Shown here: piece by piece, positions 25,601-37,600 of the stretch
Position numbering within the stretch: the stretch's first letter is position 1
How the letters are laid out: each line of letters begins with the position of its first letter
NCBI GenBank assembly: GCA_921293015.1
Contig: OV121093.1
Coordinates: 3,829,027 to 3,893,026, forward strand
Length of the DNA: 64,000 nt
From: Phorcus lineatus
Lineage: Eukaryota; Mollusca; Gastropoda; Trochida; Trochidae
Direction of reading: 5' to 3'
Notes under the pieces: generated by a model
Told to the model about the DNA's origin: nothing
What the model saw: the letters and a program-made list of their open reading frames with translations, nothing else
Database searches by the model: none
Translations under genes and position numbers: made by a program

Positions 25601-28600
25601 TAACCTTTAATGCTGATTGACAGAATACTTTTTATCTCCAATATAGAATAGAAACTGGGCCTCCTTTCACTAAGCAACCTTAACTCCCATTCTCTTACCT
25701 TGCACTACGGCTACCTTCGTGACTTACGATCACTTAAGTGCTTTGTGAAAGGCAATTGCATAATCTTAAACTCTTCGGTACTCATTCTGTGGAATACTTT
25801 TCCATAATTACAGATCCTTATTATTTTAAAACGTAATTTGTGTAAATGGTCAATATGTAAGTAGAGGCTTTTCTCTAAATCTTGCAGATGAGCTTTCTCC
25901 CATTGATACCCGCATTTTACATATTCAGTGTGTATTTTCACTTTTTGACACCCACCATATTTTTAAGTCTGTAATTGACTTTAAAAGCAAATTATTTTTC
26001 AGAATTAAGTCCAAGCTTGGTCTGAAATTAAATTTAGGGGTAAAAAATGTACTCAATACAACCCCAAAATAAAAACAAGAATGGATTTCACTCCTTTATA
26101 TCATATTTTCCACTTATATGTAACCTTTTTGATACACAGGCATTTTTAATCATATACAAATGGGCATCTTATCTTGAGCTCTGCTTAAAAATTTTTTAAA
26201 AAGTTTGTTCAGGCATTTCATAAACTGGGCCCCTGTCGTAAAATTATTATTTAAAAATTCTAGTTCTAAAGTATAGCTCATCTGACCTATTAGACTACCG
26301 TCCTTGTGCTTTAACTATAATAGTTCAGGGCAAAACTATACTTTATTACAAAACACATTGGGGTAGAGCGAACTTTATTTCTTAAATAATGGGATCAGTT
26401 GAAATAAACTTGTTGACAACGTAGGTGAAGGGTTAACTATGAGTTGATAATGGGCTCAGTTGAAATAAACTTGTTCACAACGTAGGTTAGGGGTTAACTA
26501 TTGTAATGGGTACAGTTAAAATACAACTGTTTAAGTCAAAGTATTGTTGATAAAGCAGTTTTTGCAATGGGAAGACGTTAGATAAATGTCGCTTCATAGT
26601 CCTTGGGTAGAATTATAGTGATACAGAGTATGCTTCATATAAAAAATTGTGTCAATATCATATGTCATGAGTTTAATTAAAATTGCCTGTATTCACTCTG
26701 AACAAGTCATTGACATATCCTTGTTCTCAATGATAATTATAAAAAGGCCAATAAATGTTACAAGGTGGAAATTATGAGTCCTGTATAAATGTTTATTAGT
26801 TGATGTATATTAAATGACTTTCTAATTGCTGTCAACCAGTATTTGTCCTTTTCTCTACTATAGATACATTTCTAAAATATTATTAGAATTAGTAGTGCCC
26901 ACCATATTCTAGTCTATGATCACAAATCTTGACTTTTTCATTGTCACTTTACTGAACAGATAAGCATTGTGATTGTTATTTTCTTTAACAACCACTACTT
27001 CCTGATATAATAACAGCATTTACAAAGTTAGACATATTTGACTCAAACAACATACACTGTGACCCTTTAAAGAGCCACTCCGTGATTTTCATAACATATT
27101 ATTTACCTTTGATACGAACCTAAATGTCATATCTGGTGATATAAAATCAAATCATCTTAACTTTTCATGTCCAAAAGACATAAATATGAGAAATACAGGT
27201 TTTCCATGAAAATCTACCAGACAAAACTGCCATACTGCGCAGGAAAACATGGAAAAGTCCATATTAAACGAGGAAACTACAACATAAATATATTCCCTCG
27301 ACACTGAAACATTAAAAGATACTTCGTGTATAAAAAATTTCATAAAAATAAAAACTTTATGAAATTTAATGACATTGTTGCTATTTTCCAATAAAATTTA
27401 ATTGCTTACAGTAAATTCATTTCAAGAGCATCAATGTAGAGCAAACGGACTCCTGGTCTGTAATATGGGGCTCCTTACTCTTTCAACTAGATGCAAGTCG
27501 GAATACAAACACGGAATCCATCAGTATGGTACTACTTTTTAAGAGGAAATATCTATACAGCAATGCAACTTAGAACTGGCATTTTGGGCATTTTGTGTAG
27601 AAAAATCTATGCAAAGAATTAAGAAATATCACACTATGGCACAATTCTATTAAGAGAGCAGAACTACTTTTTCCTGTCACAAAATTGAAGTACAACCCCA
27701 CGTGAAAATGGTACTATTTCTTAGAACTACTTTTAACATAGAGCCGTATGTTATGTTCTTTTGAATAAATGCTAATTGTATAATACTAATCAAGAATGAT
27801 ATGAATGGTGCTATTTTTCCAGAAAAGGGAACTATTTCAGCGTGTGACGACGCTGCTTGTTTTTGTTTGGCCGCGGAGGCCATGATGTTATATATAGTAC
27901 TGATATTGATCGATTGTCAAGATTCAGGGCTCGTGGATGCAGAGAAATTTTCGTTCCGTTTCTCTCCTGTATAAATTGAACCAGCAAATCTGACTTCACG
28001 TCTTGAGGTTTGCTCCCGTAATTAACTATGCTGTACTTGAATTCTCAGTTCTTGGTGAATTCTTGGAATTTTTTTTTTTTAGTTACTGTGTTCAGTGGAA
28101 ACTTTATATATTTGTTAACCTTTCTGCCCTGAATTTCAACCATTATGTTGGAAATGTAAAAGATGTGTTTTTGTTTTCAAATTGATTATTTACATCTTAC
28201 ATCAGATAAATGTTTTTCAGAAATGTTAGATTTTGTTTGTTAATTTTGTCATTCAGTGTAAAATATGGTTTTGTTTTGAAATTACTTTTTCACGTCTCAT
28301 ATCAGAGAGGTGAGGTTAAACCCCCCTTTCAAGAGTATTTCACTTCTATCACGGCTGCTAGTAATTTTGCAGGGAGAAAGCCCGCAACAACATTCAGTGT
28401 AGCATTGCACCTAAACCTGACTGTGTGTAGAACAGTTCTCTACTGCAGACAAACATGCCATGCCCCTGGCGGGATTCAAACCACAGACCTCTTGAACTGA
28501 AGTGGAACGTGCTAACCACTGCTCTATCCCGCCTCATATCAGGAAAATATTTCAAGAATCCTAACAATATTTGTATGTGAACAGCTTCGTCATTCAATGC

Positions 28601-31600
28601 AGATTTGTCAACATGTTATATTTTCCTACCTCAGTTTTAACCATCTTTTTGGTCAAGTTAGATATGTCTTTGAACATTCATCCATTGATTGATTGATTGA
28701 CTAGTTTTGTGATTGTTCACCAAGAAATTATTTTACATTTGAAAAACTTCAAAACATGTCAGGGATTTCATCCTATACAACATGCCATGAATTTGCTATC
28801 AGGTGATGGTTATTTAATTAATTCATTCATTCATTCATAACTTAAGTATTGAAGAATGTGATAAATGTGATATTTTCTTTATCCATCCATTCATTCATTC
28901 ATCTCTTCACTCAAATATTGAATAATGTGACAAATTTGACATTTAGTTCATCCATCCATCCATTCATTCATTAATCTCTTCACCACTCAAATATTGAATA
29001 ATGTGACAAATTTGATATTTACTTCATCTATTCATTTACTCATTCCTCACTTAAGTAAATCGGAATGTGACAAATAGTACTTTTCCTTCATCCATATACC
29101 TTCAAATGAACTTTATTCACTTTAAATATTCATTCTCTCACATGTGCATTAAGCACAAGGAAAAAAGTTAACGTTAAAGGAGAAATGCTCTTACACTCGA
29201 TATAAACCTTGACATGTGACATCAAACTTGACGCAGGAACAGATTCAAACTTTCAGTACACTTGCACGCATTAAAACATATTCATTTCATCTTCATGGTT
29301 TGTCATTTCAGGTCGTGTATATTTCTACTTGACACACAAAACAAACAATAGAATGTGCAAACACTCAAAGATCAAATTCATTCTTGCTTTCTATCATTCT
29401 AGCAGTTTTATCAACTTGACTAAGTATCACACAGTTAAACATTTAAATCATTTATAACATGCTTCCCTGTTTATCGTCTCAGGTCATGTGTGTTATGGCT
29501 TTTATCAACTTGACTAAGTATCACACAGTTAAACATTTAAATCATTTATAATGTGCTTCACTGTTTATCGTCTCAGGTCATGTGTGTTATGGCTTTTATC
29601 AACTTGACTAAGTATCACACAGTTAAACATTTAAATCATTTATAATGTACTTCACTGTTTATCGTCTCAGGTCATGTGTGTTATGGCTTTTATCAACTTG
29701 ACTAAGTATCACACAGTTAAACATTTAAATCATTTATAATGTGCTTCACTGTTTATCGTCTCAGGTCATGTGTGTTATAGCTTTTATCAACTTGACACAC
29801 AAAACAACACACAGTAAAGCAATATATTCATTCTTCTTTCTTCGTCCATGGTCTCAGGTCATGTATATGACAGTTTTTATCACCCATTCCCTCGCCGTTG
29901 AGTAAGATGCATCGTGTTGGCTGATGTGTAAAATTCTTTGATTCAGAATGTCGGAGTTCACACTCCAATACCCCCTTTGTACGTTGTTTATGTAATGGTG
30001 AAGGACTGTAGCAGGTCTCTGCTCCTCCCCGCGATTTCCTCTTATTGATTGAGGCAGAAAGTAGGTCACCGCTGTCAAAATGGCTTCGCTGGAATCCTAT
30101 TTCTCAGCTTCCGAAACAGAATCACTTCATGAAAGAAATAGACAATGCCTTCAATAGCTGTTTCAGTAGATGAGATTAAAAAATTTCTTAACTGATATGG
30201 TTCTTAATTTTAGAGCCAATTGAATTTGGATGTCTTTACATTTGCGGATGAAAAATTTTCCCTGTTTTTTTCTCGGTTGAATGCTAAATGTAGAAATGTC
30301 AGTCATCTTGAATAGTGTTGCCAGGATTGAAAAAAGACAGCTGTCATTTAGTTGTGAATGGTTGAGATTTAGATGTTTAAGATGTTGGTGAGATCTATGT
30401 TATAGTTGCAACAGTGTATGTTTTTGAAAAGATTGTGATATAGGGATATTATTGTATCAAAAGATGGTGTAGATATGGATATTATTGTATCAAAAGATGG
30501 TGTTGATATGGATATTATTGTATCAAAAGATGGTGTTGATATGGATATTATTGTATCAAAAGAGGGTGTTGATATGGATATTATTGTATCAAAAGAGGGT
30601 GTTTAAATGGATATTAATGTATTAGAGGTGGTTTTATGGATGGTATAGGTATGATGCAACAGAAAAAGGGAAGCTGTAAAAATCACTTGTTAAATATTTG
30701 ACTTCTACTAATTTGTGAAATATATTTGATATCGGAAGTCACTTTTGAGATTCTCTGTGTATTAACAGAAATTGATTAAAGTTTAAAAATCCATGCTTTA
30801 CCGATGATATTTTTACGTTCATATAAGAATAAGTGTTCATGTATTTCATGTCAGAGCGTGAAGTACTTTATATGGTCCATTAAGAAATAACATCATAGAA
30901 CAATACACTTCTCTTAGCCTCCGAATGTGGTGATGTCATAGCATTGTGATGTCATTGTGCTTATGGTGACATACCATTGTGATTTCAGTAATTGATAATG
31001 TAAAACAATTGTGATGTCAAGCAGTTGACAATGACAAGACATTGTTTATTATCTACTGTCATTTTGTTCATAATCGGCTGTCCAAATGATATCTATTAGG
31101 AGATATTTCTTGAACTTCCAGAAGCAGTAGCTCCTGTGAAACATGTTTTCAGATGATAATTCTATATTTCTTCTATTTATGAATATCTTTATTTCTATAT
31201 GTTTATAGCTATATTTCTAAATATTTTTTCCAGGTGTTGACAAAAACTTTCTCAGGCAGCCACAGTCTCAGGTAGCTTATGTTGGGGGCTCCGCCCGCTT
31301 CGAATGCGCCATCAAAGCTTTTCCTTCCGCCATGTTCGTCTGGCAGAAGGACCAAAACTCTCTACCTCAAGATGAGAATAAGTGAGTATACACATGACAA
31401 ACATTTCTGGGTTAATTCTTATCATATGAAGCATCAGTGCAATATATCCATTTTTTTATCTAAAAGGTTAATCACTCTCAGGATGAGAATAACAGATTGA
31501 TTCAAGAAACGATTTTTTGCCAACATAACTTGAATCATATTCATCATGGGAAACTCCCATTACAGCATAAATAAAAGTTAAAGGGCAAACATATCTCTTG

Positions 31601-34600
31601 TCATATTTATTGTATGAATCTATAGTGCAGCATATTCCTCAATTCCTTGAAAATGACAGACTTTCTTATAAGATGAGAATAAGTGAGCACATGTCTGCTG
31701 TCGAAGGATTGATGGATGCAGGCTCACTTAAGTGGCACGTTTTTAAAAAGATATCCCCAAAAAATCGTGTTTGGCTTTAATTTGATGATCTGAAGTCAAA
31801 TTTTTGGACTATGCTTTTCTTCTATAGTCCAGTAGTATGAGTTACAAGAATGTTAAAGGGTTGCAAGGCAGGAATGGGAGCTCCTGACATAATCACATCA
31901 CATCACGAGGGTATCACATTTTGCTGAAAGTTCGAGTTATGTGAGGTGGATCATGATTCAGCCAATATTATGGGCATTTCATTGTTTGAAATATCAAGTT
32001 TATATGACGATCATAACATTTTTTGACCTTGTGCTAACAGTGGAGAGATATAGAGTTGTTCAGCTTTTTCGAAGCAAATTGTTTTAAAATTTTATGTAGC
32101 AAACGTTAAATTAGCATGACAGTTAGCTGATAGGAAAGAGGTTTCAGCTAATGCTGCTATGAAACTGCTGAATGAAAGAAATGATACTGTGAAAGTTTTG
32201 TTCTGAATACCGTTAATCTTTTTCAGATATACACATTTAACCACAGGAGTTTTACATATACACAACGTACACATGGAGGATACGGGTCAATATCGATGCA
32301 TCAGTATGTACGGTGAGCTACATACACTGCGCTATATCACAGACAGCGACATCTGGAGGAAGAGCGCGGTCGCTAACCTCACTGTCAAACCAGGTTTGTA
32401 TCAATGAACATCCGTACTCTCCATAAGGGTACCATATATTCCCAAATACATACCAGGCTCAAATATAACCCTTATAATATAACCAAGGAAGATATTAAAC
32501 CTAGACACATGATAAATTTCCATATCAAACTCATGGACGCATGGTAAATAATTTACCCTCAAGAGGACCCTTATTTAATGCTTTAAGTTTGGCTTTAAAG
32601 ATTTAATTTGTATTTGTTGCAGTCATATCAATGTTACTCTTTTATTTGCGAATTTACAAATAAATTTTTCATATCATTTTTTATATTGAAAACTATGGTA
32701 TTGTACAATTCGGCGGTAAAATGGTAATTAACACAAAATACTCAAAAGTGGATGTTTCTGTTTCCAGCGGTGGCAAGTCGAGCGAGTGTCATCCTGGCAG
32801 GCAGCACTAACGTGACGGTCCTCAAGGGAGAGACGGCAGTCCTGGAGTGCCTCGTGGACGGGGCGCCGATGCCAACTGTCACGTGGTCACGACTGGGTGA
32901 GTTCCGCTTCAATTGATCATCAACTGTGAAGTATTTAAACCTTTCTGACCTGAAATCTGGAGGTTACATCCTTTTCTATTGCTTAGTCTGCAATGAGATC
33001 GCTGTCCTGAAACATGAATGTTTTCACAATGCAGTAAGGCTTAACATACGCTAGTGCAGGCGAATGACAAAGTTATGCCTTGTGGAAGATATTGAGATTA
33101 AAATTGTGTAATGTCAAAGATTTTAGGTTTTATCTGATTAGAGTGTGTTGTTATGCTGGTGCAACTAAAGCTGCATGTAAACTTTGAACATGGTGTCACG
33201 ATATCCTCTTCTGCTATCGATACAGACATGAAACCGCTGGACGGAGTGAGTTACCAAGGCAACAAGAACCTGAAGATCAAGAAGGCTGACTTGAAGCACG
33301 CAGGGGTGTATGTGTGCACTGCAAGCAGCCCCGGCTTCAGCCCCGTCAAGAGCACCATTACCCTGACAGTCAACAGTGAGTAACCGATCTCAATACATAT
33401 ACTGCTAATAGCAAAGTTTGTAGAGGATATGGAAATAACCTTTGTTTGTCTGTCTATGCATTTATGCATGCTTTTCTTTTCTGGATCAGAATTCGAAACT
33501 TTTTTAACACTTTCAGGCCTGAAACCAGACTTGTTGATTTGTTTGTATCTGGTTTCTTATGGGTGAAAAGGTTCACAAATTTTGGTTAAAGTTTTACCTA
33601 TTTGTATCATCGTTCAGTGAAGTGTGCTTTTTGGAGTTATGAATTTATTCAATCTAATCTTTTTTGGACCGTTGGAAACTCAACTAAGAACTTTTTTCTG
33701 AAGTAGAACTAAAAAAAACCATGTACGAATGATTTAAGTGCTAACAAAGTTACCTCCCCTGTGCAGGTGCCCCGGTTATCACTGAGGCACCCTTCTCCCA
33801 GAGATGGCCACGGGCGAGGACGGTAAAGCTAGACTGTGAAGCAGAGGCCCATCCAGAGGCCACAATACGCTGGTACCGTGCTGGCAAGGAAATCACAAAG
33901 GTCCAGCCATTTGATGTGAGTAGCTTCCCTTTGTGCTCATACTTTGTTGTTAATTTTGCATTTGTAAGTCTTTGAAATCAGTTTTGAAAATTTCAAGCTT
34001 TTTGTCTATTGAATATTAACCCTTCCGTTGCTGAATATTATTTTGACCAGTTTTGCCCCCGTGGCTGAATTTTCCAGCACTCGCCTCGCTACGGTAATAA
34101 CGCAATTAGCCCCTGTGGCTGAATTATTTCGCACCGCGAGTCGCGGCTGTTTTTTCGATAAATGGTGTATTCACATGGCGGATCACGGATGGAACTGACC
34201 GTTCGATACAAAAGTAGCCCGCCAATCCCGTACACAAATGAACGATCTTTATCCGACACTTTGAATGAAATTTTTATCCTACCTAGAACGGTTTCTATTG
34301 CAATATGAAGATTGTCTTTATTTAGAGTTACGGAAAATCCTTAAATATAATCGCACAATTAATTTTTTTATATGGAATTGAAGATACATTATTCCTCTTT
34401 ACGATGATATATATCTTTTTACAATGCGACCTCTAGTTAGATTTCTACAATTATCTAAAGATTGTCTTTATTTCCGGCTGAATAAAATCCCTAATACTTA
34501 GCGCGCATACATGTATTATATATGGAATTGTAGACAATTTATTCTTCTTTATGATGATAAAAGATTGTTAGAAAATGTCATCCTGTTCAAAAGATATACG

Positions 34601-37600
34601 CCGCGAAAGATGGTTGGGGGTACCCCGAGGATGCTCCGACATAACGGGATTTTTAGCCAGAACTAATTCTCCCTTGGGCAGTCTGGCATCGGTACGCTAA
34701 TTAGTACCGTTATACCCCCGGGGCACCCCCGAGGCACCAGCATGCGAGTGCCAGTGTTCTAAGCACCAGCGTTGCTTCCTGCTGTACCGATCCTCTCGGC
34801 GCGTGCAGTCACACGCGGGCGAACATTCCGAGATAATAAAATCAATCATTCTATACGCACGCCGCATCGTTATTTCTTGCTGCGCATGTACAAATTATAC
34901 ATGGAAATAAAGATAAATCTTTCGTCCTTACGACTGTGAAAAAATAATGAAAAGGTGCCAACTGGTTCAAAAGATATGAAAAACGAAAGAGTGATACCCT
35001 CAACTACTTGAAAACAAATTTTGATAAGCGTTCTATTTGCGACACCAGTCGCATCATCCACCGCATCGTTATTATTGACTGCGCATATGCATATTATACA
35101 TGGAATTAAAAACAATTATATTCCCTTGAAATAGGTGAAAAAAATATAAAAAAGTATAAAATTGTTCGGGAGATATGAACCGCGAAAGAGCGACACCCTC
35201 AACTACTTGAAAATAGATTTTGACAATCGTTTTATTTGCGACATTTGTCGCAGCACTCGCCGCACCATTTTTATTAATTGCGCACATGCATATTATACAT
35301 GGAATTAAAGATCATTCTTTCCGCTTGAGAAAGGTGGAAAAAAATTTAAAAAGTGCCAAATAGTTCGGGAGATATGAACCGTTAAAGAGGGGTACCCTCA
35401 GACATTTGGGGAAAAAAATTGATAATTGCGACATTTCTCGCATTATTTGCCGCTTCTTTATTATGTGTTGCGCACATACACATTTCATAATGAATCAAAG
35501 CCAGTTCTTTTCCCTTTACGATGATGTAAAAAGTATGAAGTTTCGCCACCCGATTCTAAGAAAACAAATTGCGAAAGATCGGGGGTAGGTTCGTGATGCG
35601 GCTCGTATCGAACGTCCAGTGACAGCTCACATTGACTTTCTCTGTCTCTTTTACGACTTAAAAAAAAGATTATTTTATTGACAATCAGTATTTTATATTA
35701 CACTTATTCACCTTATTGATGTGAAGAATAAACTTTATAAGGAGAGTAACGCTCATCCACACTTCTGCTTCTTTCTTCTTTCTTCAATCTTCTTGATTAT
35801 CCCCCTCATTTTCCTTCTCTGACATCAAACTGATATAAGCTTTAGTGCAATCTTGTGACGTGTGATAAATTCTGAAACATGGTGCTGCACATAGAGCCAC
35901 ATTACACTCGATACATTCGAAAGAAGATTCTTTGCCTACCCTTTTCTTCTTTCGAACTGGCTGATTTGTTTCTTCGAATTCCCTTCGACGAAGTTCTCTA
36001 TTCGCTTTGGAGCAAACAACACACATGCGTGTTAGGTTTTTCTTCTTTCCAACAGGCTGAATCTTTGATGGAAAGTGACGACCATGGAGTCGCAAGACAC
36101 TATCGTCGCTCGTGCTCGGCCGGCCGCGAGGACGTCTGCGCAGGGAGGGCACTTTTTCTGTTTCGGCGAAGGTGATCATATGCTGCACCAAATCTTTTCT
36201 AAATTGACGGCTTGTTTTCAAAGGTTTGTCTTCTGAGAATTCTTTATAGATAATGTAAGAATTCAACATGGCAACGTTCAACACATGAAACCACACGCGC
36301 TTCCACCATTTAAGAGTTTTCATTTTGAACGGGGTGTACGACAGCATCTGGTCGGCCCGATCCACACCTCCCATATATTTGTTGTATTCGTGCACAATAC
36401 GTGGTCTCGTATTTGCTTCCCCAGTCACTCGGTTCTTCTTTCCTGTCTCTACAATTTCGGCGTCTTCTACGGTTGACATGAGCAACACTGACTTCCTGTC
36501 CTCATACCGCAAAACGAGTAGGTCTTGATTGTGATAGATTGTCATATCCCCTTTCTTCTGATTCTTCTGTGCCTTCTTTAGCTTTTCAGGAATGCCTTTG
36601 CGATTTCCTCTCAAAGTTCCCGTCGCACCAGTTCCCATTTCCCACAAGTTTATATACAATGCCACCGAGGAATAGAAATTGTCCATGAACACATGATACC
36701 CTTTCCCAGCATATTCTTTCACCAAGTCCATGACGAGATCATACGTTTTCCCACCAACAGAAACAGCTTCATTTGTTTTTCCAGTGTAGAGTTTGAACTT
36801 GCAAACATAACCATTTGTTGAGTCGCACAACATGTAGGCCTTTATCCCATACTTCTTCGGCTTGTCGGGATTATATACTTTGAAACTCAGATTGCCTTTC
36901 CAAGGCACCAACCCTTCGTCAACACAAATGTTTTGATGCGGCTTATAAACTCTGGAAAAACGATGCACGATGCGTTGGTACAGATAGCCAAGTTTATTCA
37001 TTGGTGAAAAATGCGGAGTGTTTCGTCCCGGCATTAGGTTGTTATCATTCAAATGTAGATACGTTAGCAGTAGCCAGAACCTGTCGCGGGGCATGCACTT
37101 GGAAAAGAAGGGCGTCGACGTAACATCACTTGTTGACCAATACTCAGAAAAGTTTCTCTGTACAACCAGAGACATTGCTATTGTCATTGCAATGAATACT
37201 TTCATTTCTTCGGCATTCGTATCATACCAGTGCCTCAACCGTGAACAGGGTTTCAGAACCTTATCATCGACCTGTTGGTGGAAGTATCTGTTGGTTTCTG
37301 CTGCCAATGATCCATAATCATCTTCATGAAAAAACAGTCCGAAAAAGTCTACAGGTTGCGGGTTATCAGGCAATTCTATAAACCGTCCTAATCCCGTTGC
37401 GCCAGTAAAATGCAAGTCGACACGTCCACGTTGCCTCGGCCCCTCTTCCCAGCGATCCATAAAATTATCTTGGTCATCAAAATGTGTGTCCATTTCATTA
37501 TATTGCTCGTCAAAGCCAATGAACTCTTCCTCTGTGGAAGTACCAGCCGTAGCAGTTTCACCCGTACCAGCTAATATGTCTCTTGCAATGTTTCTTATTT

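Larger units (their letters stand above)
10687..31233. other. Intron 1 (20.5 kb)
   Basis: The intron between Ig1 and Ig2 exons makes up almost half the gene. It holds SINE copies (11.2, 13.4, 15.7 and 28.3 kb), many minisatellites (listed separately), a pyrimidine-rich tract at 21.6-23.5 kb and a possible cryptic exon at 23.5 kb. Stretches 11.2-13.3, 14.4-15.6, 20.5-21.5, 23.8-24.7 and 26.5-28.2 kb show nothing else I can name. Confidence 0.85.
32394..33766. other. Introns 3-5, nothing recognised between exons
   Basis: Three short introns (about 374, 329 and 391 bp) around E4 and E5. No repeats, RNA genes or edge copies seen. Confidence 0.7.
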
